Shown one piece after another: positions 1 through 8,887 of a DNA stretch of 64,000 nt; position 1 is the stretch's first letter; each line of letters starts with the position of its first letter. A program made the translations under genes and the position numbers. Under the pieces are notes generated by a model. The model was given only the letters and a program-made list of their open reading frames with translations. It was not told where the DNA came from and searched no databases. Origin of the DNA: JAWVFM01 sp963843315 (lineage in GTDB: Bacteria; Actinomycetota; Thermoleophilia; Solirubrobacterales; 70-9); assembly GCA_963843315.1 (NCBI GenBank), contig CAWJJU010000005.1, positions 248,001 through 312,000 of the forward strand. The letters are read 5' to 3'.

Positions 1-791
1 CGCCAGGCGTCGTCGGGGGCAAGGTCGGCATCTCCGCCGTCGATCGGGAAGCTCGTGTTGATGCCCGACGTGTCGTAGTCCGGGCCATCGTTGTACTCGC
101 TGAGGACGCCGCCGCCGGTCGCCTGCTTGCCGCCAGGACATTCTGCAGAACCATCCAGGGCACCGAACGCGGGCACCTGAAAGAAGCCGCCCCGAACCTT
201 TTTGAAGTCCCCCTTGGCACACGTCGCATAGGCCGTGGCCGGCAGGCGCTTGGCGCCGTAGTTGTCGATGTACACCGCCCATTCTCTGCGGGTGCCAGGG
301 AAGGTGTCTGCGATCAGGCCGTCGCCCGCCGGCGGGGCGTAGTCGACCCCGCCTCCGGTGACGTGCCGACCGTGACCGCAAAGAGCCGAGCTCGTGCTCT
401 GATCCCCGGGTACGGCCTTGAAGCTCTGCGTGCGATAGGTCGGCTGCCGAGCCGCGCATACCGCGGCGACGTGGGCGGTCGTGGCAGCGTCGCGGTTGTC
501 CACCCTGACTCGCCAGCCATCGTCGGGCCGCTTGTCACGATCTTTGCCGTCGAAGGGAAACGAAGCGACAAGGACCACGCTGCTGGCGTGAGCGCTCACT
601 CCGCCGCCGAAGACGTGTTGGCCCTTGGGGCACTTCACGCTCGCGGTGGAGCGAGCGGGGAAGGACGCCACGTTGAAGGACCGGGTCTTCTGCGTGAACG
701 AGAGAGCGCGGGGGGCCAGGAAGAGTGCAACCGCCAGCGCGAACGCGGAAGCCCAGGCGAAGTACTTCCACTTCCGTTCGCCTGAAGTCAT
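1..791 (-). CDS. Exported cysteine/GGGV repeat protein, 3' end outside the window
   Basis: An open minus-strand frame starts at ATG 791 and runs off the left edge without a stop (263 codons visible). Residues about 9-31 form a hydrophobic signal-peptide-like segment after a short basic N-terminus. The mature part shows three diverged repeats of about 55-80 residues. Each opens with a short motif ending in GGGV (CPKGQHVFGGGV, CGHGRHVTGGGV, CPGGKQATGGGV) and is followed by FP and a W-x-V-x-x-DN-like pattern; paired cysteines suggest a disulfide-stabilised extracellular beta module. I know no function for it. The 157 bp to the next gene hold nothing I recognise. Confidence 0.7.
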   Translation of the reverse strand, partial: MTSGERKWKYFAWASAFALAVALFLAPRALSFTQKTRSFNVASFPARSTASVKCPKGQHVFGGGVSAHASSVVLVASFPFDGKDRDKRPDDGWRVRVDNRDAATTAHVAAVCAARQPTYRTQSFKAVPGDQSTSSALCGHGRHVTGGGVDYAPPAGDGLIADTFPGTRREWAVYIDNYGAKRLPATAYATCAKGDFKKVRGGFFQVPAFGALDGSAECPGGKQATGGGVLSEYNDGPDYDTSGINTSFPIDGGDADLAPDDAW

Positions 792-948
792 GACCATTCC
801 GGCCGCGCGGCGCGGGCGCCTCGACTCCGCTCCTACGACGCTCGCTTCCTGCTGTGCCATCGCCCGCGCAGTGCCTCTCAGAACTTTGTCGCGTTCCGCA
901 CGCAAAGCAGCATAGACCGCTGCCTCGGCTCGATGGAGTGGGAGGCGG

Positions 949-1917
949 CTACGCGCTTGGGAACGTCGCCGCGAGGCCCGTCTTCAGGTCGCGCGGCTCG
1001 TAGCCGAGCTCGGCGCGGGCCTTGTCGTCCTTGGCCCAGAAGGTCACGCCGTCGGCCGAGCTGATCAGCTCGCGCATGTTCGGCGGCTGGCCCATGACCT
1101 TGCCGATCACGGGGCCGATGGGCGCCATGGCCTTCAGCAGGCCCGTGGGGATCGTTCGCTTCGGCGGCTTCTTGCCGACGACGCCGGCCAGCGAGTCGAG
1201 CAGCCCGCGCATCGTGGTGACCTCGCCGCCCATCACGTAGGACTCGCCGGGCTTGCCCCTGTCGAGCGCGAGGATGATGCCGGCGGCGATGTCCTCGACG
1301 TGCACCATGTTCATGCCGACGTCGGGGAAGGCAACCGCCGGCAGGCGGCCGCGGACGAAGTCGGTCATCTGCTTGCCGATCGCGGAGTGGTCGTCGGGCC
1401 CGAACACCCCGCCCGGCTGCACGATCACGCAGGGCAGCCCCTCGCCGATCAGCCGATCGGCGACCTCGTGGGCCTCGACCTTGGTCTGCTCGTAGTAGGA
1501 GGTGTAGGTGCCGCCGGGGTGCTGGAAGCTTTCGTCGACCACCTCGCCGTGGGTGTTGCCGAAGGCGACGATCGAGGAGACGTAGACGATCTTTCCGATC
1601 TTCGCCTCGAGCGCGGCGCCGAGGACGTTCTCGGTGCCGGTCACGTTGGCCTCGCGCATGGCGGCATGCTCGGACTCGGGGATCCCGACCTCGTAGACGG
1701 CGGCCCCGTGGATCACGGCGTCACAACCCTCCATGCCGGCGCGGATGGCCTGGCGATCGGAGAGGCTGGCCGCCACCACCTGGCAGCCCAGCTCCTCGAG
1801 CGACCTTCCCTTCTCGGGGCTGCGCGCGAGGGCGACCAACTCGTCGCCGCGCTCGCGCAGCTGGCGCACCACATGGCCGCCGATGAAGCCGGTTCCGCCG
1901 GTGACGAAGACCTTCAC
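949..1917 (-). CDS. NAD(P)-dependent sugar epimerase/dehydratase-like SDR
   Basis: Extended short-chain dehydrogenase of 322 residues. The N-terminal GGTGFIGGHV is the Rossmann nucleotide-binding motif and SYYEQTK carries the catalytic Y-x-x-x-K. The GTG at 1917 is chosen because the Rossmann strand KVFVTGG starts immediately after it. The family acts on sugar-nucleotide, steroid or dihydroflavonol-type substrates; the substrate cannot be told here. It is divergent from hflX with about 46 bp between the start codons, so the two promoters must share or overlap that space. Confidence 0.85.
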   Translation of the reverse strand: MKVFVTGGTGFIGGHVVRQLRERGDELVALARSPEKGRSLEELGCQVVAASLSDRQAIRAGMEGCDAVIHGAAVYEVGIPESEHAAMREANVTGTENVLGAALEAKIGKIVYVSSIVAFGNTHGEVVDESFQHPGGTYTSYYEQTKVEAHEVADRLIGEGLPCVIVQPGGVFGPDDHSAIGKQMTDFVRGRLPAVAFPDVGMNMVHVEDIAAGIILALDRGKPGESYVMGGEVTTMRGLLDSLAGVVGKKPPKRTIPTGLLKAMAPIGPVIGKVMGQPPNMRELISSADGVTFWAKDDKARAELGYEPRDLKTGLAATFPSA

Positions 1918-1963
1918 CCGAGAAACCCTATTCGAGCGCGGGCCCCGCCTACACTGAGCCCGG

Positions 1964-3259
1964 ATGGAGCGAGCAGGACCCGCGGGCGTCGTGAACCCTC
2001 GCGCCCGCCAGCGGGCGCTCGCTTTGGCTGCAATTCCGGCCGCCGCAAACGGCGAGGATCCGGTCGCCGAGCTCAAGGAGCTGCTGCGCACGGCCGGTGT
2101 CGCGACGGCGGGGGAGATGGTGCAGGTTCGCCCGAGCCCCGACCCGGACCGCTACCTGGGCCGCGGCAAGCTCGAGGAGGTCGCCCGGGAGATCAAGCGC
2201 GCCGACGCGAACGTGGTCGCCGTCGACGACGAGCTGGCCCCGCGGCAGGAGCGCAACCTGGAGGCGGCGCTGGGAGTGCCCGTGATCGACCGGACCGCCG
2301 TGATCCTCGACATCTTCGCCGACCACGCGCACAGCTCCGAGGGCAAGCTCCAGGTCGAGCTCGCCCAGCTGGAGTACAACCTCGCGCGCATGCGAGGGCT
2401 GTGGACGCACCTCGAGCGTCTCGGCGGCGGCATCGGCACCAGGGGCCCGGGCGAGTCGCAGATCGAGACCGACCGCCGCCTGGCCCGCGACCGCATCGCC
2501 AAGCTTCGCCGCCGCCTGCGCGAGGTGGAGCGCTCCCGCGGGGTCATGCGCGCCTCGCGCCAGTCCTCGCCGCTGCCGAAGGTCGCGCTCGCCGGGTACA
2601 CCAACGCCGGCAAGTCGACGCTGCTCAACGCCCTCACGGGCGCCGACGTTGGCGTGGGGTCCAGGCTCTTCCACACGCTCGACCCGACCACGCGCAACTT
2701 CACGCACGCCGGGCGCGAGTACCTCGTGACCGACACCGTCGGCTTCATCCGCAAGCTGCCGCACCAGCTGGTCGAGGCATTCAAGGCGACGCTGGAGGAG
2801 ACGATCCTCGCGGACCTCATCCTCCACGTCGTCGACGTCTCCGAGCCTGCGGCGCAGCGGGCCGAGACGATCGCCGCCGTGGAGTCCGTGCTCGAGGAGA
2901 TCGGGGCCCACGACCAGCCGCGGCTGCTCGTGCTCAACAAGGCGGACCTGCTGGACGAGGACGATCGCAGCGAGCTGCGCATCCTGAACCCGGGGTCCGT
3001 GGTGATCTCGGCCGTCACGGGTGAGGGCCTCGACGAGCTCGGCGAAGCCGTTGAGGCGGCCTTCTCGGCGACCCTCGCCGAGGTCCACCTGCTCGTCCCC
3101 TACAGCGAGGGGGCTCGCCTTGCCGAGCTGCACGAGGTCGCCGGCGACGTCGAGCGCTCCGACGGCCCGGAGGGCGTGACCGTCCGCGCGAAGGTTCCCG
3201 CCGGGCTCGCGCACCGCTTCGAGGAGTTCTCGGTGAGCGGGAACGGCCGGCCGGGCTGA
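1964..3259 (+). CDS. hflX: GTPase HflX
   Basis: Ribosome-associated GTPase of the HflX family (431 aa), known to split stalled or stress-inactivated 70S ribosomes. An N-terminal HflX domain with the glycine-rich LGRGKLEE segment is followed by the G domain: G1 GYTNAGKS near residue 210, G3 DTVGF near 256 and G4 NKAD near 325. The stop TGA shares its last base with the ATG of dut, so the two are translationally coupled. The first 30 residues are poorly conserved and the true start could be slightly downstream. Confidence 0.95.
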   Translation: MERAGPAGVVNPRARQRALALAAIPAAANGEDPVAELKELLRTAGVATAGEMVQVRPSPDPDRYLGRGKLEEVAREIKRADANVVAVDDELAPRQERNLEAALGVPVIDRTAVILDIFADHAHSSEGKLQVELAQLEYNLARMRGLWTHLERLGGGIGTRGPGESQIETDRRLARDRIAKLRRRLREVERSRGVMRASRQSSPLPKVALAGYTNAGKSTLLNALTGADVGVGSRLFHTLDPTTRNFTHAGREYLVTDTVGFIRKLPHQLVEAFKATLEETILADLILHVVDVSEPAAQRAETIAAVESVLEEIGAHDQPRLLVLNKADLLDEDDRSELRILNPGSVVISAVTGEGLDELGEAVEAAFSATLAEVHLLVPYSEGARLAELHEVAGDVERSDGPEGVTVRAKVPAGLAHRFEEFSVSGNGRPG

Positions 3260-3690
3260 TGGAGCTGCGAGTGACGCTCCTCTCGGACGCCGCGCGGCTG
3301 CCCGCCCGCGCGCACGAGGGCGACGCCGGGCTCGACCTCCACGCAAGCGAGCAGGCGACCCTGGAGCCCGGCGGGCGCGCGTCCGTGGGCACGGGGATCG
3401 CCGTCGAGATCGCGCCGGGCCATGCGGGGCTCGTTCTCCCGCGGTCCGGGCTCGCCGCCAAGCACGGAATCGCGCTCGTCAACAGCCCCGGGCTGATCGA
3501 CTCCGGCTATCGCGGGGAGGTGCGGGTGTTGCTCCTCAACACCGATCGCGAGGAGGAGTTCGCGATCGACGTCGGCGACCGGATCGCGCAGCTTCTGATC
3601 ACGCCGTTCGCCGAGGCCGTGCCCGTCGCGGCGACGGAGCTCACCGAGAGCGCGCGGGCAGCCGGCGGGTTCGGCTCCAGCGGCCGCTAA
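3259..3690 (+). CDS. dut: dUTP diphosphatase
   Basis: Trimeric dUTPase of normal length (143 aa), hydrolysing dUTP to dUMP and pyrophosphate. The motifs are present in order: AGLDLHA (motif 1), RSGLAAKHG (motif 2), GLIDSGYRGE (motif 3, catalytic Asp), RIAQLLI (motif 4) and the C-terminal GGFGSSGR arm (motif 5). The start ATG overlaps the hflX stop by one base. A GGGGTC-type palindrome lies 12 bp after the stop. Confidence 0.97.
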   Translation: MELRVTLLSDAARLPARAHEGDAGLDLHASEQATLEPGGRASVGTGIAVEIAPGHAGLVLPRSGLAAKHGIALVNSPGLIDSGYRGEVRVLLLNTDREEEFAIDVGDRIAQLLITPFAEAVPVAATELTESARAAGGFGSSGR

Positions 3691-3702
3691 GCCGCCTCGA
3701 AC

Positions 3703-3717
3703 GGGGGTCAGACCCCC
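3703..3717. repeat. REP-like palindrome, left of the RAYT gene
   Basis: Perfect 7-bp inverted repeat GGGGGTC-A-GACCCCC between dut and the transposase gene. The same core recurs at 4358-4370 and 4389-4401 on the other side of the gene, the arrangement expected of REP elements served by a RAYT transposase. Confidence 0.75.
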
Positions 3718-3785
3718 TGATACGAGACGACTGAGATCTCGGCCTGCGCGAGGGCGCGAAAGTAGACGTGGGGGTTAGGAGCGAT

Positions 3786-4397
3786 GTGGCACGCAAGCCT
3801 CGCGAAAATGTCGAAGGAGGCATCTACCACGTCTTTGCACGAGGGAATCGGAAAGAGCTCATCTACCGCGATCACGTCGATCGTCGGGCCTACCTCGATC
3901 AGCTAAGTCGGGCGGTAGCCGGCTACTCCTGGCTATGCCTGGCCTATTGCCTCATGGACAACCATGTTCATCTACTCGTCGAAACCCCGAAGGGGAATCT
4001 CAGCGCAGGTATGCAACAACTTCACGGCAGGCATGCGCAGTTTGTCAACGCTCGGCACGGTCTCGTCGGACACTTGTTTCAGGGCAGGTACGGAGCGAAG
4101 CTCATGCGCTCGGATGCCCAGGTCGTCGCGGTCAGCGCGTACATCGCGCGCAACCCGGTCGAAGCCGGGCTCTGCAGTCGCCCAGAGGCGTGGCCGTGGA
4201 GCAGCTACAGGGCCACGCTCAGTGACGAACGCCCGGTATGGCTTGCCGCCGAACGCATGCTCGAATGGTTCGGTGACTCTGCTGCGGTGGCCCGCGAAAC
4301 CTTTGCCGCTCAGGTGGCATTCGGCTCGGCGACACCCCTTGAGTCCGCTCGACTCAAGGGGTCTGACCCCCTGAGAGAGGCGACTCACGGGGTCTGA
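3786..4397 (+). CDS. REP-associated tyrosine transposase (Y1/IS200-like)
   Basis: 203-residue member of the Y1 (HUH) transposase superfamily in its single-copy RAYT form. The N-terminus MARKPRENVEGG-IYHVFARGN is family-typical, the metal-binding HUH motif is DNHVHLLV, and the catalytic tyrosine is probably in AYIARNPVEAGL. GTG 3786 is chosen because AGGAG (3777-3781) lies 4 nt upstream and because family members begin here; a GTG at 3768 is also in frame. The last about 25 codons are made of the flanking inverted repeats, and the stop codon lies inside the 4389-4401 palindrome. Base composition is less GC-rich than the neighbours, consistent with acquisition. Confidence 0.9.
   Translation: MARKPRENVEGGIYHVFARGNRKELIYRDHVDRRAYLDQLSRAVAGYSWLCLAYCLMDNHVHLLVETPKGNLSAGMQQLHGRHAQFVNARHGLVGHLFQGRYGAKLMRSDAQVVAVSAYIARNPVEAGLCSRPEAWPWSSYRATLSDERPVWLAAERMLEWFGDSAAVARETFAAQVAFGSATPLESARLKGSDPLREATHGV
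4334..4362. repeat. 12-bp inverted repeat at the 3' end of the RAYT gene
   Basis: ACCCCTTGAGTC and its exact complement GACTCAAGGGGT are separated by 5 nt. It is partly shared with the next palindrome and could form the hairpin recognised or processed by the RAYT enzyme. Confidence 0.75.
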
Positions 4398-4421
4398 CCC
4401 CGAAGGGATGACCCCGAAGGG
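4358..4421. repeat. Right-hand REP-like palindromes and short direct repeat
   Basis: Two copies of GGGGTC-T-GACCCC (4358-4370 and 4389-4401), the same core as the left palindrome but with T at the centre, followed by a direct duplication of GACCCCGAAGGG (4396-4407 and 4410-4421). The repeats end just before the 3' end of gatD on the opposite strand. Confidence 0.75.
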
Positions 4422-4423
4422 AG

Positions 4424-5167
4424 TTAGCGGAGGCCGGCGGCGTGGGCGGCCGACTCGTGCGAGGCGCGCTCGAGCTCGTCGTCGAGGGGCTCGAGCTGCG
4501 ACTCGGATCCCCCGCCGCGCGCCAGCGCGAGCTGAGTGAGGCGGTCGGCCAGCCAGGCGTTCTTGGGGAGCAGGGGGCCGTGCAGGTAGGTGCCGAAGAG
4601 GTTGTCGCGGCGAACTCCCTCGTGGCCGTCGCGCCCGTTGTTGCCGAACCCCTGCAGCACGCGCCCGAGCGGCCGCGCATCGGAACCGAGATGGGTGCGC
4701 CCGCCGTGGTTCTCGAAGCCCGCGAGCGTCTGCGGGCCCGTGCCCAGGTCGACCTCGATCGCGACGTTGCCGATGAGGCGTGGGCCGTCCTCGCGAATGG
4801 TCTCGAGGTCGGCGAGCCCCAGGCCCGCGATCCGCTCGGACCCCAGCTCGTAGGAGTGCCCGAGGAGCTGGTAGCCGCCGCAGACCGCGAGCACAACCGC
4901 GCCGTCGCCGGCCGCCGAGTCGATCGCGTCGCGCTTCGTCTCGAGCATGTCCGCCGCCACCAGCTTCTGATCGCGGTCCTGGCCGCCGCCGATGTAGATC
5001 AGATCGTGCGCGCCCGGGTCGAATCCCTCACCCGGGCCCGACTCGGCGTACTCGAACCCCATTCCGCGCCACTCGCAGCGGCGGCGCAGGAACAGCATGT
5101 TGCCCCGGTCGGCGTAGATGTTCATCTGGTCTGGGTAGAGCGCCAGGAAGCGCAGTGTGCTGCTCAT
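4424..5167 (-). CDS. gatD: Lipid II isoglutaminyl synthase, glutaminase subunit GatD
   Basis: Type 1 glutamine amidotransferase of the cobyric-acid-synthase-like family (247 aa). With MurT it amidates D-Glu of lipid II to D-isoglutamine on the cytoplasmic membrane. Visible features are the N-terminal LALYPDQMNIYADRGN, the glycine-rich YIGGGQDRDQ, the nucleophile Cys near residue 96 in AVCGGYQLLG and the C-terminal catalytic His in GTYLHGPLL. ATG 5167 overlaps the stop of the upstream methyltransferase gene as ATGA. murT is not adjacent here but one gene further upstream. Confidence 0.95.
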   Translation of the reverse strand: MSSTLRFLALYPDQMNIYADRGNMLFLRRRCEWRGMGFEYAESGPGEGFDPGAHDLIYIGGGQDRDQKLVAADMLETKRDAIDSAAGDGAVVLAVCGGYQLLGHSYELGSERIAGLGLADLETIREDGPRLIGNVAIEVDLGTGPQTLAGFENHGGRTHLGSDARPLGRVLQGFGNNGRDGHEGVRRDNLFGTYLHGPLLPKNAWLADRLTQLALARGGGSESQLEPLDDELERASHESAAHAAGLR

Positions 5168-5905
5168 GCGAGCCCCCAGAGGCAGACCGTGGCTCCCACG
5201 AACGAATCGTCGTCGGCGATGCGCCGGTGCCCTCGGCTGCGCAGGCCGGCGGCCGCGGCCTGCTCGTCGAGCTCGGCGGCGCTCAGGCGCTCGAGCCGGT
5301 CGACGTGCGTGGTCTCGGTCAGCTCGCCGCGCGGGAGAGACCCGCTGGCGGCGGCGCACCGCCGACATCGAGTCCGTGTCGGCCTGAAGCGCGAGCGGAG
5401 TGCTGGAGTAGACCCAGCCGTCGACCTCGCGGATGTCCGGAAGCAGGTCGCCTTCGCCGATGACCTCGCTCTGCCCGACGCCCTCCACGAGCGCCGCCGC
5501 CGCGAGGCCATCGTCGGCGAGATGGCGCGCGACCGACTTCAGCGCCTCGCTTCGCGCAGCGGCGCCGCCGAGCACCTGCATCAGCTGCATGGGGGCGATG
5601 ACAAGGGCGAAGCGCCGGCCCAGGTCGAGCTCCAGCGCGTCGGCCGCGACCGCCTGAACGGCGCCGTTCGCGCGCTCGGCGAGGGCAGCGGCCAGCTCCG
5701 GGTCTCGCTCGACCGCCACCACCTCGTGGCCCGCGCGTGCGAGATCGATCGTTACGCGGCCGGTGCCGGCGCCCAGCTCCAGGATCGGGCCTTTCGCGGC
5801 CTCGGCGAGCTCGCGCCACAGCGCCAGGTCGGCGGAGTACGCACCGCACTCCACGTCGTGCCAGATGGCCGCCTCGCCCGCCGGGGGAGCGCTCGCCGGG
5901 GTCAA
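5164..5905 (-). CDS. Class I SAM-dependent methyltransferase between murT and gatD (one frameshift)
   Basis: About 246 residues after correction. Motif I is ILELGAGTGRVTIDLA, and an acidic VAVERDP follows. Translation starts at TTG 5905, overlapping the murT stop as TTGA, with AAGGAG at 5913-5918 seven nt upstream, a strong ribosome-binding site that decides this start. One extra base near 5340 in a GCGCGGC stretch breaks the frame; the other frame continues as GELTETTHVDRL to a stop that overlaps gatD. The double coupling says it is made together with MurT and GatD. The substrate is unknown: a peptidoglycan precursor or lipid is possible but is inference. Confidence 0.85.
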
Positions 5906-7295
5906 CGCCAGAACTCCTTGGCCAGCCCGCGCCCGGCCAGCAGCGTGCGCAGCTCGATCAGGGCCGTGTAGGTGGGGAGGGCGAAGACCGTGCCCCTGCT
6001 CCCGGCGACCGCCCGGTCCAGGGAGCGCGCGATGTCCGGCACCACCTCGATGGCGTCGGTCGGGAATACCGGCGTATTTCAGCCGCAGAGCCATCTCGGG
6101 AGCGCGCGTCCCCGCGCAGACCACGCTTCGCACCGAGCCCGCGAGGACCTCGAAGTCCGCATCCCAGATCCACGACACGTCGCGGCCGTCGGCGATGCGG
6201 TCGTTGAGCGCCATCCAGAGGTCCAGACGGCCATCCTCCTCGTGCGACTCGCCCTCGAGCCGCAGGGTTCGAAGCACCTCGTTGGCGCCGGCCGGGTTCT
6301 TGATCAGCAGGATCGAGACCGGCTTGCCCGCGACGGGGATGGTCTCCACACGCCCGAAGGCCGACTTCGACGACTCGATGCCGGCGACCGCCCGATCGAG
6401 GGGCACGCCCAGGCCCGCGGCGGCGGCGATCGCGCCCAGGGCGTTGTAGGCGTTGTAAAGGCCGGGGAGGGGGAGGCCGACCTCGATCTCGCCGTCCGGC
6501 GTGCGTACCGTCATGCGCGACCCGCGCATGCCGTCGAGCTCGATGCGGGTGGCGGCGAAGTCGGGAGCCGGCCTGTCGGCCCCGCAGTTGGGGCAGGAGT
6601 AGTGGCCCAGGTGACCCACGAAGCTGCGCTCGTACGAGTACGGGGCGCCGCAGCGGCGGCAGTGCTTGGCGTCGAAGGCGTGCTGGAGCTCTGACAGCGC
6701 CTGGGTGGGGTCCTCGATGCCGAAGTAGCTGACCCCCGGCCGGCGCTGGAGGTCCGCGTCACGGCCGAGGTCCGCCACCAGCGGGTCGTCGGCGTTCAGT
6801 ACGAAGCTTGTGCGGCCCGCCCGTGCGGCGACGACCTCGCCCCACTCGTCGGCCAGGTGCTCGAGCTCGCCGTAGCGGTCGAGCTGGTCGCGGAAGAGGT
6901 TTCCCAGCACGATCAGCCGCGGGTCGAGCTCGGAGGCGACCTTCGGCAGCCACGCCTCGTCGACCTCGAACAGGCCCTCCGGTCCCCGACTGCTCGAGCA
7001 GCGCCGTCGCAACGCCCCAGGTCATGTTCGAGCCGGCGCGATTGTGGACGGGAGTGCGCCCGGCGGCGCCCAGGGCGGCGGCGATCATCCCCGAGGTGGT
7101 GGTCTTGCCGTTGGTGGCGCTGACGATCGCGCAGCCCTCGGTAAGGCGCGATCCCAGCCTCTCGATGGCGTCGGGCGCCATGCGCAGCAGCAGCCGTCCG
7201 GGGAGGGTGGTGCCGCCGCCGCGGCCGCTGCGGCGGCTCAGGGCCCCGCTCGCGCGCGCGAGCGCCAGCTTCGGCGCGAACGCCCGGCTCGCCAT
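5902..7295 (-). CDS. murT: Lipid II isoglutaminyl synthase, MurT subunit (two frameshifts)
   Basis: Mur-ligase-like ATPase that uses ammonia from GatD to amidate lipid II. The P-loop SATNGKTTTSG lies near residues 59-69. A four-cysteine zinc ribbon (CRRCG ... CPNCG), typical of MurT, sits inside the central domain, followed by the DUF1727-type C-terminus ending AKEFWR. The corrected length is about 463 aa. Two single-base insertions break the frame: an extra G in the G4 run near 6987 (between EQS and GPEGLFEVDEA) and an extra base near 6066 (between YAGIP and TDAIEVV). The gene starts 4 nt after the lipid-kinase stop, so one operon is likely. Confidence 0.93.
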
Positions 7296-7299
7296 GGGC

Positions 7300-8190
7300 T
7301 CAGTTTCCCGGCGCCGCGACGATCACGCGCAGGGCGCGCGGCATCAGCGTCACCGTCGCCGGCAGCTCGGCGATGGGGTCGCCGTCCGCGTAGACCGTGA
7401 ACGGGCGATCGGCCGCGATCTTCACTTCCCGGGCCTGCTCGACGGTGACCTCGGGCTCGTCGACGTGGGTGCCCTTGAACACCTTCGGCAGGTTAGCCAG
7501 GAAGCGGAGCTTGCTCACGGTGCCGCTCGTGACCACGTCGAGCAGCCCGTCGTCCAACTCCGCGCCTGGGGCGATGAACATGCCGCCGCCGTAGGCCTTG
7601 CTGTTGGCCACCGCCACCGAATACCCGGTGACCGTGACCGGGCGGCCGTCGAGCTCCAGGTCGAAGCGCGCCGGCTTCCACGCGATCAGGGCGCGCACGG
7701 CGGCGTAGGCGTAGACGAGGTTGCCGCGCACCAGCTTTGCGTCGTTGGCGATGCGGTTGGCGTCGGAGTCGAATCCCAGGCTCGCGATGCACAGGAAGCG
7801 CCCCCCGCCGCACTGGCCCACGTCGACCTCTCGCACGTACCCGGCCTCCAGGGCCGCCACGGCCTCGCCGACCTCGGTGGGGATCCCCGCCACCCTGGCG
7901 AAGTCGTTGCCGCGCCCCCCGGGGATCACGCCCATGGTCGCGCCGCCTCCGGCCAGCGCGCCGCCGACCTGGCCGATGAGCCCGTCGCCGCTGACCACCA
8001 CGGGCGTCTCCCCGGCCTGCGCGGCCGCGAGCGCCTCGTCGCGACCGTGCTCGACGCCGCGGGTCAGCACGACCCGGTGAGCGAGCCCGCGCGAGCGCAT
8101 CTCGGCCTCGATCTGCGGCACGAGGCCCTTGGCGCGGCCGCCGCCGGCTGAGGGGTTCACGAGCAGGGCGAAGCTGCGCTCGGCGGCCAC
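7300..8190 (-). CDS. Diacylglycerol/lipid kinase, YegS-BmrU-DagK family
   Basis: 296-residue lipid kinase of the DAGK catalytic family, which phosphorylates diacylglycerol or a related lipid with ATP at the membrane. The N-terminal VNPSAGGG and GVIPGGRGND motifs are intact. The usual GGDGT motif reads SGDGLIG, a conservative departure that keeps the DG pair. It lies between a methyltransferase gene (9 nt upstream) and murT (4 nt downstream), consistent with a cell-envelope lipid operon. Confidence 0.9.
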   Translation of the reverse strand: MAAERSFALLVNPSAGGGRAKGLVPQIEAEMRSRGLAHRVVLTRGVEHGRDEALAAAQAGETPVVVSGDGLIGQVGGALAGGGATMGVIPGGRGNDFARVAGIPTEVGEAVAALEAGYVREVDVGQCGGGRFLCIASLGFDSDANRIANDAKLVRGNLVYAYAAVRALIAWKPARFDLELDGRPVTVTGYSVAVANSKAYGGGMFIAPGAELDDGLLDVVTSGTVSKLRFLANLPKVFKGTHVDEPEVTVEQAREVKIAADRPFTVYADGDPIAELPATVTLMPRALRVIVAAPGN

Positions 8191-8199
8191 GCAGCCAGC

Positions 8200-8845
8200 C
8201 TATTCGAGCCCGCCGGAGCGACCGACCCAGTACAGGCCGTTGCCGGCGCGGCCCTCGGCGACGCAGCTGGATCCCGTGGCGACGGAAGCCCCGCTCCAGC
8301 ACCGAGTGCGGCGTGTAGAAGGGCGTTCGCTCTCCGCCGGTCGCGACGCAGATCACGCTGCCGCCCGGGCGCAGCACGCGCGCGACCTCGCCGAAGAACG
8401 GCGGCACGTTCATCGCCGTGACCAGGTCGAACGAATCGTCCCGGTCGGGGAGGTTGCCGGCGTCCGCAACGCGAAAGGCGACGCGACCGGTGGGATCGAG
8501 GCCGATCTTGCCCTGAGCGACCTTGATCATCTCCTCGACCATGTCCACCCCGCGAACGCTGGCGCGCGGGTACTCGCGAGCCAGGAAGAGCGCGCCGACC
8601 CCGGTGCCGGTGCCGACGTCGAGAATCCGCTCCGGGTGGCCCTCCACGTGGGTGACGGCAACGGCGAGCGCCTCCAGGTGGGCGACGGTGCCGGCGCTGC
8701 CCTCGTCCCAATGGCTTGCGACCCCCGCGAAGTAGCGCTGCACCGGGCGACGGATCACCGGCCAGAGGAACGGCGCGTGCGCCACCGTCGCGTTCAGGAC
8801 GCGGCCGATCAGCCGGATACGGGGGGGAGGCCCACTCGATGCCAC
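8200..8845 (-). CDS. UbiE-like class I SAM methyltransferase (one frameshift)
   Basis: About 214 residues after correction. Motif I is ILDVGTGTGVGALFLA, an acidic VRGVDMVEEM follows, and a post-motif VLRPGGSVICVATGG is visible. A one-base insertion near 8270 shifts the frame after RRHGIQL; the tail VAEGRAGNGLYWVGRSGG continues in the next frame to TAG at 8200-8202. GTG 8845 is the best start. It is the first gene of the methyltransferase - lipid kinase - murT - methyltransferase - gatD string. A UbiE/MenG-like or phospholipid methyltransferase role is possible but not shown. Confidence 0.8.
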
Positions 8846-8887
8846 GCGCAGATGATCGCAAGGCGCACCGACTACTCTTCCGCGTCG

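Noticed and set aside
1300..3024. Long open frame overlapping the SDR gene and hflX
   Set aside because: It covers two genes with clear motifs in other frames; high GC leaves long antisense or out-of-frame windows open, and the peptide is Arg/Gly/Pro-rich with no known motif.
3786..4397. Calling the RAYT gene and its repeats a complete insertion sequence
   Set aside because: No target-site duplication or full IS ends are visible; single-copy RAYT with REP-type palindromes fits better.
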